From JBHPCZ01 sp042573625 (GTDB lineage: Bacteria; Desulfobacterota; Desulfobacteria; Desulfobacterales; UBA11574): a stretch of DNA of 20,305 nucleotides. The translations under genes were made by a program, and so were the position numbers. Shown here piece by piece: positions 6,795 through 13,114 of this stretch. The number at the start of each line of letters is the position of its first letter. Position 1 is the stretch's first letter. The DNA is taken from the NCBI GenBank assembly GCA_042573625.1, contig JBHPCZ010000060.1, positions 1-20,305 of the forward strand, given 5' to 3'. The notes beneath the pieces were generated by a model. That model worked only from the letters and a program-made list of their open reading frames with translations. It was not told the DNA's origin and ran no database searches.

Positions 6795-6838
6795 TGCGTG
6801 CCACAGGATTTAAGTTATCAGGAGGCCTGTCTATATAA

Positions 6839-8080
6839 CTACATAAACAGTTCATCCAGCCAATCAAATATCACCCGATTGGCACTCGTTCGGTTATCAA
6901 GCTGACAATGATCATCCGAACCATCATTATCCATAGAAAATATATGAAGTCTCTTCTTCTCTGATGAGATAGTTTCATAGAACTCACGTGCCTGATCGAT
7001 TAACTCCTTTCCTTCGTTCTCTCCTACGAGGGCCAAAGTCGGACAGGTTATTTCGTGCATTCTATCGCGCAAACACCACTTGTCCGGATCTTCTGTGAGT
7101 ACTGCATTGAATACCTCTCTGGCTGAATATTGACCTGCATATCCACTGTTCCACATCGCTAAGTACATCATCGACTTCATCAAAGGAGATTTCTTCATCT
7201 TGATTTCCGTCAGCCACGCCAAAATGCATAGTGGGATCTTTATTTTATCAAGCATTATCCTTTGTGCTCTGTTTATATCAATCAACGGACTACTTGGAAC
7301 TACGGCCTTCACTCGCTTCTCAAAAATGGCCACTCGCGATACAACATATCCTCCAAAACTATGTCCGGCTAATGCAATTCTGCTATCAACTCCCGGCAGT
7401 TGTTCAAGCACATCAAATGCCGCCGAAAACGGTTTTTCCATATCATGTCGTTTCACACAATCAGGATATAGATGAACCGTGCCACGATGTCCTGGGAATT
7501 CAAATGTAAAGAAATTATATCCTCTCTCAACTGCTGCTTTCGCGCTCCAATACCATACTTCTTCTCCACTCGAGTCGTTTCCTCCAACTGAAAACATCGT
7601 TGGGCGATTTTTCCCGGAATCATCTGGTGTCCAGAAGTATGCTGGCAATGCCTTTCCCTCAAATGGCACCTCGGTAATCTGAATTGCCGGATCAAATAGC
7701 GGACAGGCTTTGTGAAAGCAGTCACGACTTCGTTTCCATAAATCATGAAACTTCGGGTGAGTAGGAACTGCCGCATATTCACTCGCTCGGTAATAGTTTG
7801 ACGCCCGCAGATACGCATCACGCGCACTTATTCTGTGACCTCCTTTTAGCGAGTCCTCCGCTTTTTCTTCAACTCGCGCTCCCAATTCCTCCCACGCATC
7901 AATCCACGTTTCAATATCGCGTTCTTTGATCTTGTCGACTACGCTCAAACAATCCCCGATGTCTGCTCCGCCAGAATTGGCATACTCCAAAGTTCGTTTA
8001 AAGAACCAATCCATCTCGGCATCTTTGAATGTGCCTAGATTATGTGAGGAACGTGCAATTCTGAACCTTGCTTTTTTCAT
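6839..8080 (-). CDS. Alpha/beta hydrolase, DUF1100/FrsA-like
   Basis: A 413-residue serine hydrolase. The N-terminal 140 residues are a helical cap-type region (SARDAYLRASNYYRASEY). The hydrolase core then shows FSVGGNDSSGEEVW (oxyanion region), FTFEFPGHRGTVHL, the nucleophile elbow ALAGHSFGGYVVSR with Ser near 241, PTLALVGENEGKE with the acidic residue, and DDHCQLDN with the catalytic His near 393. The layout matches enzymes such as 2,6-dihydroxypseudooxynicotine hydrolase and related C-C or ester hydrolases; substrate unknown. The start at 8080 follows AAAGGTG; an in-frame extension to 8173 has no ribosome-binding site and lacks family similarity. A MarR regulator gene lies upstream on the same strand, and the two may be linked. 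Confidence 0.85.
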   Translation of the reverse strand: MKKARFRIARSSHNLGTFKDAEMDWFFKRTLEYANSGGADIGDCLSVVDKIKERDIETWIDAWEELGARVEEKAEDSLKGGHRISARDAYLRASNYYRASEYAAVPTHPKFHDLWKRSRDCFHKACPLFDPAIQITEVPFEGKALPAYFWTPDDSGKNRPTMFSVGGNDSSGEEVWYWSAKAAVERGYNFFTFEFPGHRGTVHLYPDCVKRHDMEKPFSAAFDVLEQLPGVDSRIALAGHSFGGYVVSRVAIFEKRVKAVVPSSPLIDINRAQRIMLDKIKIPLCILAWLTEIKMKKSPLMKSMMYLAMWNSGYAGQYSAREVFNAVLTEDPDKWCLRDRMHEITCPTLALVGENEGKELIDQAREFYETISSEKKRLHIFSMDNDGSDDHCQLDNRTSANRVIFDWLDELFM

Positions 8081-8393
8081 TCTTAACACACCTTTCAATT
8101 TGTCTTTGTGAGGAGCCAACATTAATATTATGTGGAATTCTTCTTTTTGATAAGTTACCACAATTTGAAACACTTTTAATCGAGCGGACTGATCACCCCC
8201 AACTTGTTCTTGCTCACCACATGTGTATAATCATTGTTGTTTGAAGACTTGAATGCCCAAGGAGATCTTGAATCGTCCGAATATCTTGTGGTAATGTTTC
8301 CGCTATGATCCCTTCTTTCAATCATTGCCTGGTCTCAAGCTCTGCAAGTCAACATGCAAACAAGGTGTATATGCACGTTATTGAGCAAGAAAA
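8081..8393. other. Intergenic region between MarR gene and hydrolase
   Basis: No gene seen. It holds GTGTATATGCAC (8365-8376), a near copy of the palindrome upstream of the MarR gene, which makes it a candidate operator for the hydrolase. No attC-like site was recognised here, so this may be the end of the cassette-like region. Confidence 0.5.
8365..8376. promoter_or_regulatory. Near-palindrome, possible MarR operator
   Basis: GTGTATATGCAC differs at one base from GTGTATATACAC at 8975-8986. It lies between the MarR gene and the hydrolase, 285 bases before the hydrolase start. The distance is long for a core operator, so this is tentative. Confidence 0.3.
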
Positions 8394-8861
8394 TTATTTT
8401 TTTCTAACTATAGACACCGTTCGGGATAAATCTTTAACAAGGCTTGCCATCTGATTCTCGCCAACCTTGTCAAGTAAGAAATTCTGGGCTTTTTCCCAGA
8501 GTGGGATAGCTTGTTCAAGTATTTCATTTCCTTGATCTGTGAGAACGATTTTTTTCATCCTTCTGTCTTCGGACTGCTCGAAATTGATAAGACTCTTTTC
8601 CTGAAGATTCTTCAGGTTTCTCGTACATGTTGTTCGATCCATAAGTAGTTTTTGAGCAAGCTTGGTTATAGTAATTGGCCCAAGTATCTTAACAGACATA
8701 AGCATTATGAACTGCGTAATCTTAAGACCAGATGGCTGCAGAAAGTTGTCATAAACCTGCGTGATTAATCGGGAGGCTCTACGCAGACTGCCGCATGCGC
8801 AAGTTCGCCCGATCTCCAAGTACCTGCTCATGTCTTGGTTTTTAACCGTTATTGGTTCCAT
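8394..8861 (-). CDS. MarR family transcriptional regulator
   Basis: A 155-residue winged-helix dimer-type regulator. The N-terminal dimerisation helix contains RTCACGSLRRASRLITQVYDN, followed by the DNA-binding region LGPITITKLAQKLLMDRTTCTRNLKNLQEKSLI and the wing SEDRRMKKIVLTDQG, then the C-terminal helix. Cys23 and Cys25 (TCAC) could serve redox or ligand sensing, as in OhrR-like proteins, but the position is not decisive. MarR proteins usually bind a 16-20 base palindrome in their own promoter; two candidates lie just upstream. The start ATG 8861 follows GGACTAAC. The gene downstream is the alpha/beta hydrolase, a plausible target. Family sure, ligand unknown. Confidence 0.9.
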   Translation of the reverse strand: MEPITVKNQDMSRYLEIGRTCACGSLRRASRLITQVYDNFLQPSGLKITQFIMLMSVKILGPITITKLAQKLLMDRTTCTRNLKNLQEKSLINFEQSEDRRMKKIVLTDQGNEILEQAIPLWEKAQNFLLDKVGENQMASLVKDLSRTVSIVRKK

Positions 8862-8929
8862 GTTAGTCCATTATAATTGTCTTTATTTCGATTCTGATTG
8901 TTTTAGAAAATGGCGAGCAGTACCAGCCA

Positions 8930-8947
8930 TGAACTATATCAAGTTCA
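8930..8947. promoter_or_regulatory. Inverted repeat, likely MarR operator
   Basis: TGAACT, six bases, AGTTCA is a perfect 6-bp-arm inverted repeat 69 bases upstream of the MarR start. Length and position suit autoregulation by a MarR dimer. Confidence 0.4.
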
Positions 8948-8974
8948 CGAATTAACAGTAGGCGGCTTTTTTGC

Positions 8975-8986
8975 GTGTATATACAC
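8975..8986. promoter_or_regulatory. Perfect 12-bp palindrome GTGTATATACAC
   Basis: A perfect palindrome 114 bases upstream of the MarR start with a near copy at 8365-8376 downstream. A shared pair on both sides of a regulator gene suggests a common protein-binding site. Confidence 0.35.
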
Positions 8987-9259
8987 CTTTCAATCATGTT
9001 GTCAACAGTTTTTTCATTTTTTTTCAAAACCACAGTTTTTTTTGTTTCTATACAAGCATTAAAACTCGAGAGGTTTGAAAAGCTGATCGGAGTGGCATTT
9101 TTGGTATTCTGTGGGTAGTTCCCAACAGATCAAGCACGTTCTATTAAGAGCTAAATGAGCAGTCTCGGAGGTTTTTATAAAGAGCCGCTCATGTACAGAT
9201 GTCTTGAAACGAATACAACTACCTGATTTATTAGGCAATTAGACGATATCTTTTTGGCA

Positions 9260-9385
9260 TCACATTAATTCAGAAGTTTTATAGTCTCTATTTATTGCAG
9301 AAATATCAATGGGTAATACACTTTCTTGTGCCAATTTTTTCTTCAGGGACTCATCAATAGTTGGGTAATCACTCTCTTTTAATTT
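9260..9385 (-). pseudogene. Possible gene remnant (C-terminal tail)
   Basis: An open minus-strand frame of 41 codons after an in-frame TGA encodes KLKESDYPTIDESLKKKL, then AQESVLPIDISAINRDYKTS and ELM before TGA 9260. Composition looks like real protein, but there is no start codon or ribosome-binding site. It may be the tail of a gene deleted behind the cluster. Family not recognised. Confidence 0.25.
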
Positions 9386-9396
9386 TCAAAGGTTTT

Positions 9397-9768
9397 TTAC
9401 TCGCAAACAGATTTGACTTCCGCTTTAACTTTCTGGATATCATCGACTTTAAGATTGAAATCTTTATTCTTTTTAATACCCAGTTCCGTCAGCACCAGGT
9501 AATTTTGTGTTGGGATTTCTGCATGGTCTAAGATCGCTTTGACACATCCCACCTCACAGCCGTCAATGGCCACCATAGAAGAGATATCTTGGGCAGATTG
9601 AACAAAACTGCCCAAATGACCACCGATACCGGCCAGGCAAAACATCTTTCCGAACCCTTCCTGAGTAAGTTCCATTGCCGCCTGGTTAGACAGTTGTCCC
9701 ACATTGGAGCCGCCTGAACAGGCCAGAATCATGACATCCTTTTCTCTCGCACTATATGCCTCAACCAT
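9397..9768 (-). CDS. DGC domain zinc-binding protein C
   Basis: A 123-residue protein of the DGC (putative zinc-binding) family, named after its Asp-Gly-Cys motif. Visible are ILACSGGSNVGQLSNQAA (Cys near 17), FCLAGIGGH (near 44), and VAIDGCEVGCVKAILDHA, the DGC box followed by a second Cys. These cysteines probably bind a metal ion. It matches the short, classical form of the family more closely than the two larger DGC proteins of the same cluster. ATG 9768 sits one base behind the thioredoxin-like stop, and GGAGGG in that gene's end serves as ribosome-binding site, so the two are translationally coupled. An upstream in-frame start at 9804 would overlap and is rejected. Thioredoxin next to DGC genes is a known neighbourhood in anaerobes. 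Function in metal handling is inferred. Confidence 0.88.
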   Translation of the reverse strand: MVEAYSAREKDVMILACSGGSNVGQLSNQAAMELTQEGFGKMFCLAGIGGHLGSFVQSAQDISSMVAIDGCEVGCVKAILDHAEIPTQNYLVLTELGIKKNKDFNLKVDDIQKVKAEVKSVCE

Positions 9769-9769
9769 T

Positions 9770-10012
9770 TTACCCTCCTTCATTTTTAAACCAGAATTTA
9801 ACATCTTTATTATTGGGGATCTTTCCTACGGACTTGACCTCGCCGTCTACTACCACCGCCGGCGTGCCAAATACGCCATAACCTGCGATCTTCATCACAT
9901 CGGTGACCTTTTCGACATCGGCAGTTACGTCGGCATCACCAATCACTTTCCTAACCACTTTTTCCGTCTGCTGGCATTTGGTATAGTCAGGACCCAACAC
10001 CTTGATTTCCGT
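9770..10012 (-). CDS. Thioredoxin-like small disulfide protein with apparent ACG start
   Basis: An 80-residue protein of the short thioredoxin/glutaredoxin-like family, whose members usually start MEIKVLGPGC..C and end after GTPAVVVDGEVKS. Here the frame upstream of GTG 10000 reads EIKVLGP, the family N-terminus, and the codon at the expected ATG position is ACG (10012-10010). AAGGAG lies six bases before it, exactly where a start is expected. Translation from GTG 10000 would remove the first beta strand. The active site is LGPDYTKCQQTE: the second Cys is present but the first is Tyr, so the protein cannot form the usual CxxC disulfide. The cis-Pro motif FGTPAVVV and the C-terminal GKIPNNKDVKFW are intact. 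It lies 16 bases behind DUF1638 and overlaps the ribosome-binding site of DGC-C. Either a rare start or a silenced gene. Confidence 0.8.
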   Translation of the reverse strand, partial: TEIKVLGPDYTKCQQTEKVVRKVIGDADVTADVEKVTDVMKIAGYGVFGTPAVVVDGEVKSVGKIPNNKDVKFWFKNEGG

Positions 10013-10028
10013 TTGAGTCTCCTTTCAA

Positions 10029-10637
10029 CTAGTGCCTTTGGTTGTTTTGCATATTTTTTTCTACGGTCTCCGGGAGAATCCGTCCTATCAAATTGCGAAA
10101 ATAGGTCAGTTCCACACCTTCAATCTCAATGGGAACCTGAACCAGATCATAAAAAGTAAGTATTTCTTCATCGTTGATGGGAACAATACCCGGATCAAGT
10201 AGCAGTATTCGGTCGTATCGGCCCAGATTTATGCGAACATCCACTTCATCCCAACCCAATCCCGCCATGATTCCCGGCCAGGCTGTAATCCAGCCCGGCG
10301 TTATCACCATCGTACGGTTTGCTTCCAGTTGTTTTGTTTTTTCAGGCCCGATGATCGCTTGAATGCAATTTTTCACAGAAGGCAGTTGCGCACCACAACT
10401 TTTAGTGATCTCGCATATGTCCGGATGGCACCCGTTTCCAAACAAAAAACAGATATCATCCTCTCGATCATTCTCGGCTGCCGCTATTGCATCTGTAAGT
10501 TCTTTCTTCATGCGGTCAGGATCTGCATGAAGCGCTGCATCGATCCAGTGTATGGTTACATCCGCATCTGGAGAAAGTACTTTATTAAGCTCATGTTCAA
10601 AAATCTTGCATGCAATCAATGATTTTCCATTTCTCAT
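10029..10637 (-). CDS. DUF1638 family protein
   Basis: A 202-residue cytoplasmic protein of the DUF1638 family, found in methanogens and anaerobic bacteria, often near corrinoid methyltransferase genes, and of unknown activity. Matching features are LIACKIFEHELNKVL at the N-terminus, VTIHWIDAALHADPDRMKKEL, ICFLFGNGCHPDICEI with two Cys near 75-80, KNCIQAIIGPEKTKQLE and MVITPGWITAWPGIMAGLGWDEVDVRINLGRYDRILLLDPG in two segments, a strongly conserved region. Start ATG 10637 is preceded by GGCGGAGGTAAC, a strong site; an in-frame start at 10667 would lack it. It lies 40 bases behind the unknown CxxC gene and 16 bases before the thioredoxin-like gene, so all are probably one transcript. Confidence 0.85.
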   Translation of the reverse strand: MRNGKSLIACKIFEHELNKVLSPDADVTIHWIDAALHADPDRMKKELTDAIAAAENDREDDICFLFGNGCHPDICEITKSCGAQLPSVKNCIQAIIGPEKTKQLEANRTMVITPGWITAWPGIMAGLGWDEVDVRINLGRYDRILLLDPGIVPINDEEILTFYDLVQVPIEIEGVELTYFRNLIGRILPETVEKNMQNNQRH

Positions 10638-10677
10638 GTTACCTCCGCCCTTGAAAACCTGCTTCAATTTTTCTCTT

Positions 10678-11166
10678 TTACAATACGGAAGTTATGCCTT
10701 GCAACTCAAGCGATATATTGAACGGGAAACTCACTTTCGGAACAACGTTCATTATGCCTTCGCCCTCCATGCCTTCGATCACTCGGCAATCAGTGGATTT
10801 TATAGCGTCACGCACAATTTCAATGGTTGCTTCGCATCCCAGAACCACCACACCTTCGAATTCCGTCGCACGTTTTGCAAGTTCTCTTCGACGTCCGTAC
10901 GTCCACATACATGCGACATAGTGATGCGGCAGTTTGATGTCGAATACGACTGTTTTGATCCCTTTTTCTTCAAGACGACGCTTCAAGGCTTGAATGTACG
11001 ACTCATAAGCCTCCGTTCTCCAGAACTTCCGAAACAGCTCAATATAAGGCTTTTTCTCCCTCACGGCCAGGCTCGCTGCAGGGCAAAATCCGCAAGGCAC
11101 GATCAGCACAGACTGAAGTCCGGTAACCTGCGGAACTATATCCGATTCTTTGAGATAAAACGGCAT
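10678..11166 (-). CDS. Conserved-looking CxxC protein, unknown
   Basis: A 162-residue soluble protein not assigned to a family. The N-terminal part has VLIVPCGFCPAASLAVREKK with a CxxC at residues 25 and 28 on what looks like a beta strand-loop, followed by an amphipathic helix (YIQALKRRLEEKGIKTVVFDI). Then come LPHHYVACMWTYGRRREL and GVVVLGCEATIEIVRDAI, a second strand-loop-Cys. Alternating strands and helices with cysteines at strand ends resemble the DGC proteins and DUF1638 of the same cluster, but the identity is too low to call. The start ATG 11166 follows TTGGAGGTCTGAAAA, and this site is part of the duplicated segment behind Nif11. It is next to DUF1638, 40 bases away, so a joint role is likely. 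Confidence 0.7.
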   Translation of the reverse strand: MPFYLKESDIVPQVTGLQSVLIVPCGFCPAASLAVREKKPYIELFRKFWRTEAYESYIQALKRRLEEKGIKTVVFDIKLPHHYVACMWTYGRRRELAKRATEFEGVVVLGCEATIEIVRDAIKSTDCRVIEGMEGEGIMNVVPKVSFPFNISLELQGITSVL

Positions 11167-11208
11167 TTTTCAGACCTCCAAATCTCTTGTCTCAATGGCA
11201 CATGCTTT

Positions 11209-11304
11209 CCAAAGAATTGACGCATCAGGAGTTGAGAGATTTAGTTCCTCTAAAACTTCCATTGTGAATTCGGTTGGAGAAGAACCCAAATCCTTAACCA
11301 GCAG
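11209..11304. repeat. 96-bp perfect direct repeat, copy 2
   Basis: Bases 11209-11304 are identical to 12082-12177 over 96 bases. Weaker similarity extends on both sides (about 11150-11312 against 12018-12187), from the last codons of a Nif11-like gene to the first codons of the unknown CxxC gene. The remnant here would read ELESAG and a stop, against ELEAAG in the intact Nif11 gene. The two copies flank DGC-B. Confidence 0.95.
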
Positions 11305-11319
11305 ATTCGAGCTCCACTA

Positions 11320-11949
11320 TTACCCGCAACATCCACTGCTCTTACCATCTGATGTCGCACATGAGGACGCACTGCCGGCTGAGGGGTTATTCAAGCTGTC
11401 CATGATCCAATCGGCTTCGGATTGAGCAACTTCTTTTCTCTCCTCTTTCGGTACATCATCATAATCGAAAATTTGACTCAATTCTGATATAACTTTATCT
11501 GCCACTTGTTGGGATAGTTGCTTACGTTCTTCTTCTGGAACGTCATCATAGAGCATGATATCTGTGTACTTATTACCTTTATTATACATAGGTAGTGCGT
11601 CAAATTGAATCATATTATCTTTGCCTATAATGTTTTTCATGATTCTACCATGGCACTTCATAAAACAACCATCTATTACAATAACCTTTTCAGCTTTTAT
11701 TGCCCAACCTGTCATAGCAGATGTTGGAGCTGTAAATATTTCTCCATGGCATCTACGCATAAATGGCTCCTGTTTTCCAACTAAATGAGCCGCCATCCTG
11801 GCAATTTCACCACGAAAACAACCGCCCTCACAGGAAATTACTGGGATTTTATTTTCAGCAATCATCTTTGCTCCAATAACTTCTCCAAGAGGACAAACTG
11901 CTTTCATCCCTTGTACTTCAAGATTAAAATTTTGTTCTGATCTGCTCAT
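11320..11949 (-). CDS. DGC domain zinc-binding protein B
   Basis: A 209-residue protein of the DGC family, longer than the usual 110-130 residues. The conserved half has KAVCPLGEVIGAKMI, PVISCEGGCFRGEIARMAA, FMRRCHGEIF and VIVIDGCFMKCHGRIM, holding the probable metal-binding cysteines. The second half contains an internal duplication: YDDVPEEERKQLSQQ at about 134 and YDDVPKEERKEVAQS at about 163, both amphipathic helices. The tail ends in SSGCCG. The protein is a close paralog of DGC-A (13115-13678), with near-identical sequence over the last 60 residues. ATG 11949 has AGGAG eight bases upstream. It lies between the two 96-bp repeat copies, so it was probably inserted or duplicated recently. 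Its role beside DGC-A and DGC-C may be partly redundant. Confidence 0.88.
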   Translation of the reverse strand: MSRSEQNFNLEVQGMKAVCPLGEVIGAKMIAENKIPVISCEGGCFRGEIARMAAHLVGKQEPFMRRCHGEIFTAPTSAMTGWAIKAEKVIVIDGCFMKCHGRIMKNIIGKDNMIQFDALPMYNKGNKYTDIMLYDDVPEEERKQLSQQVADKVISELSQIFDYDDVPKEERKEVAQSEADWIMDSLNNPSAGSASSCATSDGKSSGCCG

Positions 11950-12081
11950 AATTAATCTCCTTTCTTTTTGATTGACTGGTTTTAATTTTATTAACTTCTA
12001 TTACCATAAGGCCTTTACTTTAAATGATATAGTAGCATTTTTCAGTCCTCTAAATCTGTTGTCCCAATGGGTACAAGCACT

Positions 12082-12177
12082 CCAAAGAATTGACGCATCA
12101 GGAGTTGAGAGATTTAGTTCCTCTAAAACTTCCATTGTGAATTCGGTTGGAGAAGAACCCAAATCCTTAACCAGCAG
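12082..12177. repeat. 96-bp perfect direct repeat, copy 1
   Basis: Identical to 11209-11304. It covers the last bases and stop of the Nif11 gene (12167-12177 is within the gene) and the adjacent downstream sequence. Further left, similarity continues to a damaged copy of the start of the CxxC gene (ATG followed by LLYHLK and a stop), with a one-base insertion relative to copy 2. Confidence 0.95.
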
Positions 12178-12358
12178 CTTCAAGCTCTGCCATACATTCT
12201 GCCATAGCTTTAACCAAATCACATTCATCAAAGGCATAGCCTTGGTTTTCTATGTATTCCCAGAGTTCAGTTCTATCGCTAATCTCTTGTACGGTGTCTC
12301 TAAAATCTTTGTCATCTCGCATTTTTTGAACAAATAACTGTGCACTATCTGTATCCAT
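12167..12358 (-). CDS. Nif11 domain small protein
   Basis: A 63-residue protein matching the Nif11 family: AQLFVQKMRDDKDFRDTVQEI and YIENQGYAFDECDLVKAM, the two helices of the domain. Nif11-like proteins are of unknown role in nitrogen-fixing bacteria; many act as leader peptides of ribosomally made, modified peptides, where a double-glycine-type site is followed by a core peptide. Here the protein stops at ELEAAG, which looks like the end of such a leader, but no core follows in frame and no maturase gene is in the window. ATG 12358 has GGAGG five to six bases before it; an upstream TTG at 12370 would use the ribosome-binding site as coding sequence. It lies 78 bases behind DUF3786. The last 11 bases are inside the 96-bp repeat. 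Confidence 0.8.
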   Translation of the reverse strand: MDTDSAQLFVQKMRDDKDFRDTVQEISDRTELWEYIENQGYAFDECDLVKAMAECMAELEAAG

Positions 12359-12436
12359 TTTTTCCTCCAACTCGGTTAACTGAAACGGGCGGATCTATTA
12401 ACCAGGGAAAATTATTGAAACGCCCCGCTTCCGCCT

Positions 12437-13042
12437 CTATCCCTTCGTCAGCATACCGGTAAGATAGGTCCCGCCTATGGCCAGGCTTTCCATATCGATA
12501 TAGGATTCGGCGGATTGCCGGAACAGGATGGAGCTCTGAGCCGGGAACTCATCGTCTTTATCGTTAAATCGAAGACGGATCGGTATTCGGGGCAACATAT
12601 CGAATGCCGCCGAAAGATCCCAGGATGGATCATCATCAAGCAACCGTCCTCCCAGTCTTTTGCAGGCGTATTGAAGCGCCTCCGGATTTCCCGCAAATGT
12701 GGTTTCAATAATTTTGTTGTTATTTGAAGTAAAATATCCGCCAAGCGGGCCTGAATCCTTGAACTCCCGGAAAGTCACCCAATCACCGACAATGGGAATC
12801 TCGGCAGGGCAGCGAAAGACGTACTGGAAAAGCACCACGCTGATCGCAAAATTGGCCCGCTTCCCGGCTTCATCAAAAACACCGTCTAATGAAATCCGAA
12901 ACGGTTTTTCATAAAAAGGGATGATGAGTGCATCTCCTGCGGGTTCGGCGCCGAGTCTTATCGCACGAGGCAACAGATCGATATCGCTGATGCGCGACAG
13001 GTATTTGTTGTATGTTTCTTCGAATACCGGAGATTTTTTCAT
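12437..13042 (-). CDS. DUF3786 domain protein
   Basis: A 201-residue cytoplasmic protein of the DUF3786 family, unknown in function but common in anaerobes with corrinoid or Fe-S metabolism. The family pattern is EETYNKYLSRISDIDLLPRA, DALIIPFYEKPFRISLDGV, VLFQYVFRCPAEIPIVGDWV, the motif FREFKDSGPLGGYF and C-terminal FPAQSSILFRQSAESYIDME plus LAIGGTYLTGML. In other genomes DUF3786 is fused to or next to the CFeSP-type Fe-S domain; here that domain is the separate gene at 13752-14276, two genes upstream. ATG 13042 has AGGAG seven bases upstream. It lies 72 bases behind DGC-A and 78 before Nif11, so a shared transcript is likely. Family assignment is sound; role inferred only from context. Confidence 0.85.
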   Translation of the reverse strand: MKKSPVFEETYNKYLSRISDIDLLPRAIRLGAEPAGDALIIPFYEKPFRISLDGVFDEAGKRANFAISVVLFQYVFRCPAEIPIVGDWVTFREFKDSGPLGGYFTSNNNKIIETTFAGNPEALQYACKRLGGRLLDDDPSWDLSAAFDMLPRIPIRLRFNDKDDEFPAQSSILFRQSAESYIDMESLAIGGTYLTGMLTKG

Positions 13043-13114
13043 GGGAGTCTCCTTAAAAAAGCATAAGCGTTAACAGGTTCAGGGTTCCAGAGTTCAGATG
13101 TATACTCCATTGCC

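Larger units (their letters stand above)
8862..9396. other. Long intergenic region upstream of MarR gene
   Basis: This gap holds the two MarR operator candidates near its left end, runs of T at 9010-9060, a possible gene remnant (9260-9385), and an ATGAGC/GCTCAT inverted pair at about 9153-9190. No clear terminator for the large gene cluster ending at 9397 was seen. Confidence 0.5.

Noticed and set aside
8081..8173. N-terminal extension of the alpha/beta hydrolase
   Set aside because: No ribosome-binding site and no family similarity before ATG 8080, which has AAAGGTG.
9153..9190. ATGAGC/GCTCAT inverted pair as a terminator for the cluster
   Set aside because: Only six base pairs, a loop of more than 20 bases and no U-run on the minus strand.
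10552..11220. Long plus-strand open frame (222 codons)
   Set aside because: It lies opposite the DUF1638 and CxxC genes, which have good ribosome-binding sites and family or composition support.
12001..12237. A 78-residue minus-strand open frame spanning the Nif11 end and the repeat
   Set aside because: The first part is Nif11 in a shifted frame, the rest lies in the duplicated spacer, and copy 2 differs by a one-base indel. No start with a ribosome-binding site.
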